NCBI GenBank assembly: GCA_013141175.1
Contig: JABFRN010000001.1
Coordinates: forward strand, 3,926,001-3,990,000
Source of the DNA: Lysobacter sp.
GTDB lineage: Bacteria > Pseudomonadota > Gammaproteobacteria > Xanthomonadales > Xanthomonadaceae
Reading direction: 5' to 3'
Length of the DNA stretch: 64,000 nucleotides
Shown here piece by piece: positions 1-7,650 of this stretch (position 1 is its first letter; each line of letters starts with the position of its first letter). The notes beneath the pieces were generated by a model that saw only the letters and a list, made by a program, of their open reading frames with translations, was not told the origin of the DNA and did no database searches. Position numbers and translations under genes: made by a program.

Positions 1-91
1 AACGGCGCGGATACGCGGCGATGTCGTTGACCAGCGCGAACATCTTCGCGGCGGAATGTTCGACCAGAGCAGAGCGTTGGATGACCGGCAT
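1..91 (-). CDS. ratA: RatA-like START/COQ10 family protein, N-terminal part
   Basis: Only the first 30 codons are in the window; the gene runs off the left edge. The reading starts [20 protein letters not shown] and continues VNDIAAYP, which matches the opening of the RatA/YfjG family of polyketide-cyclase/dehydrase (COQ10-like) proteins, linked to ubiquinone or ribosome association. It is divergent from smpB with about 60 bp between the two starts, the arrangement usual in gammaproteobacteria. The start at 91 is the only one that gives this N-terminus. No catalytic residue can be judged from this fragment. Confidence 0.8.
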   Translation of the reverse strand, partial: MPVIQRSALVEHSAAKMFALVNDIAAYPRR

Positions 92-152
92 GAGGCGTAT
101 GACTCGCTGGGGTGACTCGCCAGCCTGCCCCGCATCAGGGACAATGCGACGA

Positions 153-680
153 ATGAGCAAGCAGAAAGTCGGCAAGGATAAGGCAAAGGCGGGCGACAAG
201 GCGGGCAAGAGCGCGCCCGTCACCAAGACGATTGCCCTGAACAAACGCGCGAGGCACGAGTACCACCTCGAACAGCGCCATGAGGCAGGCCTGTCGCTGC
301 AGGGCTGGGAGCTGAAATCGATCCGCGCCGGCCGCGCCAACATCACCGACGGCTACGCCCTGATCCAGCACGGCGAGCTGTTCCTGATCGGTGCCCAGTT
401 CACCCCACTGATCCAGGCATCCAGCCATGTCGTCGCCAACGACCGCCGCACCCGCAAGTTATTGCTGCATCGGCGCGAGATCGACCAGTTGATCGGCAAG
501 GTGCAGCGCGATGGTTACACCATCGTACCGACCGCGATGTACTGGAAAGGCAACAAGGTCAAACTCGAAATCGCACTCGCCAAGGGCAAGCAGGACCACG
601 ACAAGCGCCAGGCCTCCAAGGACCGCGACTGGGCCCGAGAGAAGCAGCGCACGATGCGTCGGCACAACAAGGACGCCTGA
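153..680 (+). CDS. smpB: SsrA-binding protein SmpB
   Basis: SmpB binds tmRNA and is needed for trans-translation, the rescue of stalled ribosomes. The protein is 175 aa. After a basic Lys-rich leader of about 20 residues it shows the SmpB core: [20 protein letters not shown], the [14 protein letters not shown] block, and the C-terminal basic tail [20 protein letters not shown] that folds into the decoding centre. The frame is open further upstream to position 21, but those codons overlap the divergent ratA gene and are not SmpB-like, so the ATG giving [10 protein letters not shown] is preferred. The gene sits directly before ssrA, so protein and RNA partner are adjacent. Confidence 0.97.
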   Translation: MSKQKVGKDKAKAGDKAGKSAPVTKTIALNKRARHEYHLEQRHEAGLSLQGWELKSIRAGRANITDGYALIQHGELFLIGAQFTPLIQASSHVVANDRRTRKLLLHRREIDQLIGKVQRDGYTIVPTAMYWKGNKVKLEIALAKGKQDHDKRQASKDRDWAREKQRTMRRHNKDA

Positions 681-746
681 CCTTCGCCTCTCTTCATGCA
701 GCCATCTCCCGCATTGTGGGACGGAGGCAAGCCGCGCGTCCGGCGC

Positions 747-775
747 TTGAACCCCGCCCTACCCGGCCCCATACT
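747..775 (+). promoter_or_regulatory. Putative sigma70 promoter of ssrA
   Basis: A -35-like TTGAAC and a -10-like CATACT are separated by 17 bp. The predicted start near 782 would give a precursor with about 20 extra 5' nucleotides before the mature tmRNA end, which RNase P would remove. This is pattern matching only. Confidence 0.4.
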
Positions 776-802
776 GGAACCGTCAGTGGTATCGACTTTC
801 CC

Positions 803-1156
803 GGGGGTGCACTTGGCTTCGACGGGAGTAGCAACGTCCACTGGTGCATGCCGAGGGGGTAGCTTTCCTCGCTAATCCAGCTGCAAAACTTAGTTGCCAA
901 CGACGACAACTACGCTCTCGCCGCTTAAGGCGTAAGCCCCGAACCCACTTGTGCCCGTGCTCGTGGATGTAGGGTCATTATCACGGAACAGGCTCCGGCG
1001 GCGACCCGTCAACCGGTGTTTAAATAAAGCGGGTGTGTCTGGCGGTGTGCTTCGCACGTCGTGTTGCCGTCAGCCGAGAACGAACGTCGTGCTAAGCATG
1101 TAGTACCAGAGATCGCGCGCTTTCGGACGGGGGTTCGATTCCCCCCACCTCCACCA
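803..1156 (+). ncRNA. ssrA: tmRNA (transfer-messenger RNA)
   Basis: The RNA is about 354 nt. The 5' end GGGGGUG pairs with CACCUCC just before the 3' ACCA, giving a 7-bp acceptor stem with one G-U pair. The TTCGACGGG block follows the 5' end, and the T-arm sequence GGTTCGATTCC precedes the 3' end, as in known tmRNAs. The tag frame resumes at GCC (896) and reads ANDDNYALAA, ending at TAA (926-928). That tag is one residue different from the E. coli ANDENYALAA tag. The terminal CCA is encoded. A terminator follows, and an integrase relic lies 150 bp beyond the 3' end. Confidence 0.97.
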
Positions 1157-1180
1157 TTTCAAGCTCCAAAGCAGTCCCAG

Positions 1181-1222
1181 AAAGGCCGGAATCCCCGCAA
1201 GACAAGGGTTCCGGCCTTTTTG
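1181..1222 (+). terminator. Rho-independent terminator of ssrA
   Basis: AAAGGCCGGAA and TTCCGGCCTTT form an 11-bp inverted repeat around a loop of about 18 nt. A short T run follows on the plus strand. It lies 24 nt after the tmRNA 3' end. Confidence 0.8.
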
Positions 1223-1305
1223 TTGTCCGAGGGCATCCCGAGGGGATTGCGCAATCCGGGGCAACAATGGGGGCAGCAGACACGTCCCGGGTTGGAGTTG
1301 CCCCC

Positions 1306-1500
1306 ATGCCGCTCACCGGTCCCCTCATCCGCAACGCCAAGCCCGCCGAGAAAGCGCAGCGCTATTCGATGGCGACGGCCTGTATCTGGCGTTTCGCTCG
1401 CAGGGGCGATGTGGTGGCGTGTCAATGCGGTTTCGACCGCAGGAAAAACCGGATATCGCCAGGCAATGATTGCGACAGCGCCTCATGAGCATGCGCGATG
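1306..1500 (+). pseudogene. Relic of a tyrosine recombinase (integrase) N-terminus
   Basis: The reading from ATG 1306 starts MPLTGPLIRNAKPAEKAQRY. This is the typical opening of phage/island integrases with the DUF4102 N-terminal domain. The expected continuation FDGDGLYLAFRSQG is present but one base out of frame (after about 1360). The following WWR block (MWWRVN) is in yet another frame. The gene is therefore broken by at least two small indels and cut off after about 60 codons; the core-binding and catalytic domains are absent. Its place, 150 bp downstream of the tmRNA 3' end, is the classic position of an integrase that used ssrA as attachment site. It marks the edge of a possible old genomic island whose cargo may be the acyl-chain operon that follows. 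Confidence 0.75.
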
Positions 1501-1502
1501 AA

Positions 1503-2063
1503 TCAGGATCGTTGGATGCGGCTCACGAACCATCGATTGACGATGGTCAACAACGTCATGGGGATAACGGCCGAAAAGATCAGCTGGCCTTTGATGAAAA
1601 AGGAAGGAGTCGTAGCGATGATCGCCAGCGCCAGCAGTGCGAACGAATAGTGCTTCGTTCGCGATTCGCCGCGACCGTCCTCTTGCCCGACGAAGCCGGC
1701 CTTGGATCCGAGGGTCGTGAGAACGCCCACCGCAAGAATGCACAGGAACAGACCGCTTTCCCGCAGCGTATCGAGCATCTGGAGAATCCAGAGCTGGTTC
1801 GTGAGCGCCGACAGACCGCCGATGGCGAGATAGGCATTCACGCCAAGGAGCAGCCTGTTCAATGGGCGACCGCGGGAGATCATCGTCGCAAGGATGACCT
1901 GCAGCACGGCCACCGCACCGCCCACCATGAACGCGATCAGCCAGTCTTCCGGCTGTGGATTCCCATGCCTGAATGCAGCGAAGAGGAAGCAACTCAGAGG
2001 GAAGAACTGCAGGAGTTGCGCCACCATGCCGATATTCGACGAACGATCGGACGCCCGGGTCAT
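1503..2063 (-). CDS. Small polytopic membrane protein, last gene of acyl-chain operon
   Basis: The product is 186 aa with about six hydrophobic stretches, among them VAQLLQFFPLSCFLFAAF, LIAFMVGGAVAVLQVILATM, LRESGLFLCILAVGVLTTL, YSFALLALAIIATTPSFF and LIFSAVIPMTLLTIVNRWFV. It ends in a short basic tail. I do not recognise a family. The start at 2063 is chosen because its ATG overlaps the stop of the crotonase gene upstream (ATGA), as between most genes of this operon. The frame is open further upstream, but that part overlaps the crotonase. Cotranscription with lipid-synthesis and ABC export genes suggests a role in membrane handling of the product, which is inference. Confidence 0.75.
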   Translation of the reverse strand: MTRASDRSSNIGMVAQLLQFFPLSCFLFAAFRHGNPQPEDWLIAFMVGGAVAVLQVILATMISRGRPLNRLLLGVNAYLAIGGLSALTNQLWILQMLDTLRESGLFLCILAVGVLTTLGSKAGFVGQEDGRGESRTKHYSFALLALAIIATTPSFFIKGQLIFSAVIPMTLLTIVNRWFVSRIQRS

Positions 2064-2914
2064 GCGATCGCCTGCTTCTGTGCCGCCAGGGAAAGCAGGG
2101 CCAACCGTCTCCTGTCGAGCGACATGACGGTATCGACCCAACATTCAAGCCCGGCATGGAAATCGCTCAATGAAAGTCGCGAGACACGCTTCCGTATGGC
2201 CGCCATCTCCTGATGGGACCGGAATGCGCCGTGGCGCTTCCTGACGAACTCGACGACCGCGCGCTCGCCATCGCCGGTCTCGACGACGAAGTCGACGATT
2301 CCCTTGGCTTTCAGCTCATCGGCGCCGAATGTCTTTCCGGAGTGACAGACCTCTTCGTAGTCGCTCTTGGACAGACGTCTCGCCAGAATGGGGAGCGCGC
2401 CCATGCCGGGGAAGATGCCGAGCTGGATTTCCGGGAAGCTGAATTCAGAATGCCGCTCGGCGAAAATGTATTCGCAGGCGACTGCGGTCTCGAAGCCTCC
2501 ACCGACACAGCGGCCCTGCACCAGGGCGATGGATGCCACGCCTTTCCCGAAGCCGGAATGCAGGGCATGCATCATGTCCGCAGACTGCCGCGCATATTCC
2601 GTCAGCGCTCTCCTGTCTTGGGACAGGATCATTTCCTGAAAATATCCAAGATCCGCGCCGAGCATGAACACGTCCGCCCATCTGGACCGCATCACGAAAT
2701 ACCGCAATGAATCCGATGCCTGGAAGGTCCCATCCATGATGGTCGAAATGCCGTACTGCATGTCCTGCAGAAGCTCGCGGCTGAAGCATGGTGTTCCGGA
2801 ATCGAGCCAGGTGGACCACAGGACGTGCAGCGAGTCGTCGAGTTCCACGGAGTAACGCCCGGAAATCGGGAACGGGATCAGCCCACCATCGGGCGCGGTT
2901 GGAGGCGTAGGCAT
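2060..2914 (-). CDS. RpfF-like crotonase (DSF-synthase family)
   Basis: The protein is 284 aa of the enoyl-CoA hydratase (crotonase) fold. It follows the layout of RpfF, the enzyme that makes cis-2-unsaturated DSF signals from 3-hydroxyacyl-ACP by dehydration and thioester cleavage. Visible landmarks are PCFSRELLQDM near residue 42, SIALVQGRCVGGGFETAVAC at 128-147, FPEIQLGIFPGMGA at 160-173 and WVDTVMSL near the C-terminus. Glu142 (in GGGFE) and Glu162 (in FPE) occupy the positions of the two RpfF catalytic glutamates. No rpfG/rpfC sensor genes are adjacent. The gene lies in an operon with its own ACP, ketosynthase, reductase and dehydratase, so an acyl-ACP substrate is likely. It may introduce a cis-2 bond or release the chain; a plain hydratase role is possible. 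Confidence 0.85.
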   Translation of the reverse strand: MPTPPTAPDGGLIPFPISGRYSVELDDSLHVLWSTWLDSGTPCFSRELLQDMQYGISTIMDGTFQASDSLRYFVMRSRWADVFMLGADLGYFQEMILSQDRRALTEYARQSADMMHALHSGFGKGVASIALVQGRCVGGGFETAVACEYIFAERHSEFSFPEIQLGIFPGMGALPILARRLSKSDYEEVCHSGKTFGADELKAKGIVDFVVETGDGERAVVEFVRKRHGAFRSHQEMAAIRKRVSRLSLSDFHAGLECWVDTVMSLDRRRLALLSLAAQKQAIA

Positions 2915-2918
2915 CGGC

Positions 2919-4139
2919 TCAAAAATACCTTTTGTAGATGACGAACAGTCTCGTATCGACGGGGTTCACTCCGTATTCGCTGAACTCCGATCCCGTGAAC
3001 CTATCCACGCCCGCCTTGATGGAATCGGCTTCGGCGACATCCCAGATGAGCGCACCACGGAGGAACCTGCTGCGGTCGTCCAGGCTGAATATCATCGTCG
3101 CTTCCAACTGGAGGTTCTCCTTCAGCTTCATATCGCTGATGCGGAAAAACATCTTTTCGCGCCGCAGGGACGGCGTGCCGATCAGGCTTGCAGCCAATGG
3201 TACGTTTCCCTGGCCGGTGAGAAGCGAGCGTTCCATGCCGGAAAACTCGGAATCCGAATATCCGTTGGCGTTTCTCCAATACTCGGCAGTGAACGTCTGT
3301 CCCCGTTCCGATGTGTATTGGCCGCCGATGACAAGATCGGGAAACCATCTACGGCGATCCCCGGTCGTACCGGCCAACGCATTCTGCGCATCCCGGAAGG
3401 GTTTCCGTCGATCGCGATCCTTGCGCACGGCGATCTCTGCATATGCGGTCATCTTGTCGCCGATGGCCGTCGAGAGATTCAGCCCCAGGCCTGGGTTGTC
3501 GGCGTAATAGCCGATGACGGAATAATCGGTCGTCAGGCGATCGAGCCTTCCGGTCAGTTGCAGGAACGCCCTGATCCGTCGACCGCCCTCCTCCGCCGAC
3601 GCGACAGCGCCCTGCAGGCTGTATGTCGGGCCGAAGTACGACACGCCGACGAGATCGTCCCCTTTCTTTTCGGCGCGGCGATCTTCGTCCGCCAACGTCC
3701 GGTCTTCCGGCTTGCCGAGGTTGAGGAAATCGCTAGGATTCCTCCCGAGCGCGACGCCATTCACGATCCGCTTCCTGCCCGCGAACACGAATGCGGACGT
3801 CGTGATCTCCATTTCCCAGTTCAATTCATCCACGTGGACCTGCGCGACACGGTCGTCCGACTGCGAAGATCGTGCGAACTCCGGCCTCAGCTGCAACGCG
3901 AGCGTGCTGTCATCGAGATCCAGCTTTCCCTTGACCACGGCAACGATGGAACCGCGGCTCGCGCTGTTCCCGTGTCCCTGGATGTCGTGCAGTGCGCGCA
4001 AACCGACATATCCGGAGAGCGCAAAGCGTTCGTTGTCGACGCTCTCCGACTCGCCGGCCGGAGCGTCTTGCGTCTCCTCCTGCATGGCGGGAATGACTTC
4101 ATCGCCCGCGGCGCACACGCCCGCCCGGAGGCAGAGCAT
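2919..4139 (-). CDS. Predicted outer-membrane beta-barrel protein
   Basis: The 406-aa product is rich in alternating polar/hydrophobic strands (for example FALSGYVGLRALHDI, LVIGGQYTSERGQTFTAEYW, MFFRISDMKLKENLQLEATM). It ends in a C-terminal aromatic, IYKRYF, the typical signature of barrels inserted by BamA. The listed ATG start leaves only a clipped signal peptide (MLCLRAGVCAAGDEV). Ten codons further upstream an ATT at 4169, placed 7 nt after GGGGAGG and overlapping the previous stop TAG, would add ISRFRLACAL and complete a good signal peptide, so a rare ATT start is possible. The gene follows a LolA-like protein and an ABC exporter, so it may be the outer-membrane exit or receptor of the system. 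I cannot assign a family. Confidence 0.75.
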   Translation of the reverse strand: MLCLRAGVCAAGDEVIPAMQEETQDAPAGESESVDNERFALSGYVGLRALHDIQGHGNSASRGSIVAVVKGKLDLDDSTLALQLRPEFARSSQSDDRVAQVHVDELNWEMEITTSAFVFAGRKRIVNGVALGRNPSDFLNLGKPEDRTLADEDRRAEKKGDDLVGVSYFGPTYSLQGAVASAEEGGRRIRAFLQLTGRLDRLTTDYSVIGYYADNPGLGLNLSTAIGDKMTAYAEIAVRKDRDRRKPFRDAQNALAGTTGDRRRWFPDLVIGGQYTSERGQTFTAEYWRNANGYSDSEFSGMERSLLTGQGNVPLAASLIGTPSLRREKMFFRISDMKLKENLQLEATMIFSLDDRSRFLRGALIWDVAEADSIKAGVDRFTGSEFSEYGVNPVDTRLFVIYKRYF

Positions 4140-4164
4140 CAGCGCGCACGCGAGCCGGAAACGG

Positions 4165-4908
4165 CTAATGCGAGAGCCTCCCCAGGTATGAGGGCTGGTA
4201 ATACTCCGCAGGCGTTTCCTTGACCTTGAAATTCGAGAAGGTGAGCGTCGCGCTCACCGAAGGATTGATCGCATCGGAAATCTCCAGCACGGTGGGGCGC
4301 AGCCTGCCCAGCACGGATTTGTAGCCCCCGTAGTGAATGGTCCGGACGAGCTTCCCGGACAGGGAGAAGAACTCCGCCTTGAGGGGCCGGTAATCCTGAT
4401 CGCCGACCCACAGGTTGACCGTCTGGTAGCTCGATGTGCGCTGTTTGGCCCGCAGCGAAAGTTTGAGCGCCGGCACATCGCCCATGCGGAGTTTTTCGAT
4501 GCGATCGGTGTCGTAGTCGATGCTGAAGACGACGCGCGCCACATCCGCGTTGGATACCGCGCCGACGAGTTGCTGCTGGGCCGAGATGCGGATGGGGCGG
4601 TTCGTCCCGGGGATATGGATCCACATGTTCGGGCCGTCCAGCAGCATGGCGCGCCCGCGCTGCTTGAGCGGTTGGCGGTACAGCACCAGGCTCTTGGTGC
4701 TTTCGCGCACCGAGACTTCGAATTCGCTCTCGCTTTGCCCGGAACGGGTTTTCGATTGCAGGTGCACGGTGAAGACGAAATTGGGAGACGGCGACCGGAC
4801 CGCATCCGTTTTCTTGAGGATGTCGGCCGCCGCCATATCCTGCGCGCGCGCCCCGGCTGCGCAGACCAGGAAAACCAGACAAACGGAGAGGATGTTGATG
4901 AGTCTCAT
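4165..4908 (-). CDS. LolA-like periplasmic lipid/lipoprotein carrier
   Basis: The protein is 247 aa with a clear signal peptide (MRLINILSVCLVFLVCAAGARA, cleavage near AQD). The rest resembles the outer membrane lipoprotein-sorting family (LolA/LolB-type half-barrel, LolA_like): GRAMLLDGPNMWIHIPGTNR around residues 86-105, RISAQQQLVGAVSNADVARV after it, and LWVGDQDYRPLKAEFFSLSG near 165. Proteins of this group occur beside FtsX-type permeases and LolD-type ATPases and are thought to ferry a lipidic cargo across the periplasm. Its start overlaps the stop of the permease gene, so the three are translationally coupled. Cargo is unknown; a chain made by the same operon is the natural guess. Confidence 0.85.
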   Translation of the reverse strand: MRLINILSVCLVFLVCAAGARAQDMAAADILKKTDAVRSPSPNFVFTVHLQSKTRSGQSESEFEVSVRESTKSLVLYRQPLKQRGRAMLLDGPNMWIHIPGTNRPIRISAQQQLVGAVSNADVARVVFSIDYDTDRIEKLRMGDVPALKLSLRAKQRTSSYQTVNLWVGDQDYRPLKAEFFSLSGKLVRTIHYGGYKSVLGRLRPTVLEISDAINPSVSATLTFSNFKVKETPAEYYQPSYLGRLSH

Positions 4909-6125
4909 GAGTGGTGAAGCGCCTTTATGATGTCCAGCCGCGAGGCCAGATACCCGGGATAGAACGATGACAGCGTGGATGCCGCCACCGATGTGAGGAA
5001 TGCATACAGGAACGCTTTCGGGCTGAGATTGATGAACGCCGTATACCCCGAAGACATGCCCGGCGGCGCCGCGACATCGATGCCTCCGAGTGCATTGATG
5101 CCGTATGCCAGCAGGCTGCCTGCGATCAGGCCGAGCAGACCCCCGATGATTCCGATCAGGATTCCCTCATACATGAACATCTTCACGATGCCGGCGCGCG
5201 TCTGACCGATGGCCCTGAGCGTGCCGATTTCGCGGAATCTCTCGAATGCCGACATTCCCATCGTGTTCGCGATGCTCAGGAACACCACGACACCGAGCAC
5301 GATCGCGGTCAGGCTGAAGATGCTGGTGTAGAGATTGACCACGCCCCGGTAGAACTCCGCCAGATCGAGCCAGCTTTTGTATTCCAGCTCCGGCCGTTTC
5401 TTCAGCGACGTTTCCACGACCTTCCGCAGTTCCGGCGTTTGCCGGGTGTCGTTCGCCAGTACCAGTATTTTTTCGACCTTCTTCGTATCGACCAGACTTT
5501 GCAACAGTGGAAGCGGCACTTTCACGTAGACGTTGTCGTACTCTTTCGACGCGGTCCTGATGATACCGACCACCCTGCAGTCGATCGCATTCACCACACC
5601 GTCCAGCGTCGTGCTGAGGATGGTGAGCGATGCATCTTCCGAGGCATGAAGCCCTTTCGCCAGCCCGGAACCGATCACGCAGCCATCGGGCGTATCTTCA
5701 TCGAGCTGCCTGCCTTCCAGGACGATCTCGAATGCAGAGAACTCCTCTTCGCGCTCCGGCATGACGCCGATCAGGCGGGCGGACAGCGTCGTTTCGCCAT
5801 TGCTGATCAATCCCGATCCGGAAAGCCGCCAGGTCGTCGCGCTGACGAGGGGCGAGCGCCTGATGTCTGCTTCGATCTCCGCCGGGTTTGCGATCAGATA
5901 CTGCTCGGAAAGCCCGGCGCCCTGCTCGAAGTAGCCCTTCTTGGCGACCTGGAAATGGCCCAGTTGCGTCCTGATCGTGGTTTCCCTCAATCCTTCGAAG
6001 GAAAAATCGATGAACCCGCCGAACACGATGATCGCGGAGGCCGCCGAGATGATCGACAGGAACGTGATGGCCGTGCGCCGCTTGTTGCGGAAGACATTCC
6101 GCAGCGCGAGCTTCCATGTATTCAT
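4905..6125 (-). CDS. FtsX/LolC-type ABC transporter permease
   Basis: The 406-aa protein has the MacB/FtsX architecture. An N-terminal membrane helix (about residues 17-40, TAITFLSIISAASAIIVFGG) is followed by a large periplasmic domain of about 220 residues. Three C-terminal helices come next: IFSLTAIVLGVVVFLSI, MYEGILIGIIGGLLGLIAGS and LYAFLTSVAASTLSSFYPGY. The coupling segment ERFREIGTLRAIGQTRAGIV, typical of FtsX domains, lies between the second and third helices. Members of this family extract lipoproteins or lipids from the inner membrane rather than pumping through a channel. It overlaps its ATPase gene upstream (ATGA) and the LolA-like gene downstream. Only one permease gene is present, so a homodimer is likely. 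Confidence 0.93.
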   Translation of the reverse strand: MNTWKLALRNVFRNKRRTAITFLSIISAASAIIVFGGFIDFSFEGLRETTIRTQLGHFQVAKKGYFEQGAGLSEQYLIANPAEIEADIRRSPLVSATTWRLSGSGLISNGETTLSARLIGVMPEREEEFSAFEIVLEGRQLDEDTPDGCVIGSGLAKGLHASEDASLTILSTTLDGVVNAIDCRVVGIIRTASKEYDNVYVKVPLPLLQSLVDTKKVEKILVLANDTRQTPELRKVVETSLKKRPELEYKSWLDLAEFYRGVVNLYTSIFSLTAIVLGVVVFLSIANTMGMSAFERFREIGTLRAIGQTRAGIVKMFMYEGILIGIIGGLLGLIAGSLLAYGINALGGIDVAAPPGMSSGYTAFINLSPKAFLYAFLTSVAASTLSSFYPGYLASRLDIIKALHHS

Positions 6126-6787
6126 GCGACCAACTTCCCGTCTTCGAGGCGAACCTGTTTGTGCGCGAACGCGGAGACTTTCGGGTCGTGCGTCGAGAAG
6201 ATCAATGCGGTCTTCAGCTCCCGGTTCAACTCGGACATCAGCGCGAGGATTTCCGACGCCGTATGGCTGTCCAGATTCGCGGTCGGCTCATCCGCCAGGA
6301 CGAACCCGGGGTTCGTGACCAGCGCGCGCGCGATCGCCACCCGCTGCTTCTGGCCGCCGGACAATTGATCCGGCCGCTTTGTCTGATGCTGCGCGAGCCC
6401 GACCCGCTCGAGGATGGTCGCAACGCGCCGCTTCCGCTCGGCGCCGACGATGCCGCCGATGATCAGCGGATACTCGATGTTCTCGAATGCGCTCAGCACT
6501 GGAATGAGATTGAACGACTGGAAGATGAATCCGATATGGAGGCGCCTGATCTCGGCTTTCGTCGCGTCGCACTGAAGCGACATGTCCTTGCCCATGATCC
6601 GCACGGCACCGCTGTCGGGCGTCAGCAGGCATCCCATGATGCTCAACATGGTCGACTTTCCGCTTCCGGATGGGCCGGCGATCGAGACGATCTCGCCCTC
6701 CTCCACGGTGAAATCGACATCGCGGATCGCGCTGGTGCGCTGATCTCCGATCCGATAGGTATGGGATACCGCCTGAAGCTCGATCAT
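6122..6787 (-). CDS. LolD/MacB-type ABC transporter ATP-binding protein
   Basis: A 221-aa ATPase with Walker A GPSGSGKST (about residues 39-47), Q-loop FIFQSFNLIPVLSAFENIEY, signature LSGGQKQRVAIARALV, Walker B VLADEPTANLD and the switch His in STHD. The FIFQSFNL block is typical of LolD/MacB-type subunits that serve FtsX-fold permeases. The start overlaps the stop of the TPR gene and the stop overlaps the start of the permease, so the exporter is translated as a unit. It should power cargo extraction from the inner membrane. Confidence 0.95.
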   Translation of the reverse strand: MIELQAVSHTYRIGDQRTSAIRDVDFTVEEGEIVSIAGPSGSGKSTMLSIMGCLLTPDSGAVRIMGKDMSLQCDATKAEIRRLHIGFIFQSFNLIPVLSAFENIEYPLIIGGIVGAERKRRVATILERVGLAQHQTKRPDQLSGGQKQRVAIARALVTNPGFVLADEPTANLDSHTASEILALMSELNRELKTALIFSTHDPKVSAFAHKQVRLEDGKLVA

Positions 6788-7473
6788 CGGCTGGCCTTCC
6801 TCGCCTTCTCCGCCCAGGCGGACCGGGGAGCGACACTCCGGGCCTTGGCGTAGAACTTGTCGGCGACATCGATCTGCTTGCGCTTCGCGGCCAATTGTCC
6901 CAGCTTGAAATAGATCTCGGAGAGCCGCTCCGGAGTGACCCGCGCGCCCGCTTTCGCGGCCTTCAGCACGAACAGGTAGTCATCCTGTGCCGTCTTCTCC
7001 CTGGAGAACATCGGCGGCAATTCGTATGCAACGCTGCCCCGGATGATCCGCACGGTCAGGTTGTCGGGCTCCCGCCGGACGGCGCGATCCAGCAAGGCCA
7101 ATCCCTTGTTCGTGTTGCTGATCTTGTTGACGGTCAGGCTGCTGTCCCTTGCGAGCATCGCATGGGAACTGCCGAGATACGCCAACAGCTCCGTGTCGGC
7201 CGGGCGCATGCTGGAGGCGCGCTTCAGGTATTGGACCGCATCCTCCGAAGCCGAATCCACTTTGAGCCACGCCAGCTGATGACTGGCGATGCCTGCCGTC
7301 TTCAGCCAGCCCGCGTCATCGGCGTTGGACGCGAGATGCACTTTCGCCTCTTTCAGGATCGCATCGAGTTTCTGCCGGTTCTCGACGCCGTAGGGGACCT
7401 CCTGCGCCGAGACCAGGAACGAAACCGACAACATGACCGCCACAAAGCAAGTGAAGTACCGTGAACAACTCAC
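6784..7473 (-). CDS. Secreted TPR-like protein
   Basis: The product is about 229 aa. A GTG start at 7473 is chosen because AAAGGAG lies 7 nt before it and it yields a proper signal peptide (VSCSRYFTCF VAVMLSVSFL VSA, cleavage before QEV). The mature part is helical with TPR-like repeats, for example VQYLKRASSMRPADTELLAY, GLALLDRAVRREPDNLTVRI and IYFKLGQLAAKRKQIDVADK FYAKARSVAP. It is probably periplasmic and may scaffold the export genes that follow and overlap it. No enzymatic motif is visible. Confidence 0.8.
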   Translation of the reverse strand: MSCSRYFTCFVAVMLSVSFLVSAQEVPYGVENRQKLDAILKEAKVHLASNADDAGWLKTAGIASHQLAWLKVDSASEDAVQYLKRASSMRPADTELLAYLGSSHAMLARDSSLTVNKISNTNKGLALLDRAVRREPDNLTVRIIRGSVAYELPPMFSREKTAQDDYLFVLKAAKAGARVTPERLSEIYFKLGQLAAKRKQIDVADKFYAKARSVAPRSAWAEKARKASR

Positions 7474-7554
7474 CCGACATCTCCTTTCGTTCGATTCCAA
7501 ACAGGTTGTCGAAAAAAACACAGCGCGTGCGCTTTTCGAGTCGTGAATCCTGCG

Positions 7555-7578
7555 CCTGCCGGATCCGTCTCCGGCAGG
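7555..7578 (-). promoter_or_regulatory. Hairpin in the gap between GNAT and TPR genes
   Basis: CCTGCCGG and CCGGCAGG form a perfect 8-bp stem with an 8-nt loop inside the 177-bp gap separating the biosynthetic and export halves of the operon. No T run follows it directly; a run of seven T (minus strand) lies about 35 nt further on. It could be an RNA-processing or attenuation site. Function is not shown. Confidence 0.35.
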
Positions 7579-7650
7579 CCGGTCGCTTGCGCGTTCCGCC
7601 TCGCCGAGGCTGCTTCCTGGCGTCCACCAGGCTGCTTTTTCAACATTCTG

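Noticed and set aside
21-152. Longer SmpB start at position 21
   Set aside because: The extra 44 codons overlap the divergent ratA gene and do not resemble SmpB; the ATG at 153 gives a normal N-terminus.
1131-1156. tRNA-like T-arm and CCA end as a separate tRNA gene
   Set aside because: It pairs with the 5' end at 803 and is the 3' part of the tmRNA.
1070-1425. Open frames over the end of ssrA and the terminator
   Set aside because: They overlap the tmRNA and have no domain; only the plus-strand integrase relic from 1306 is supported.
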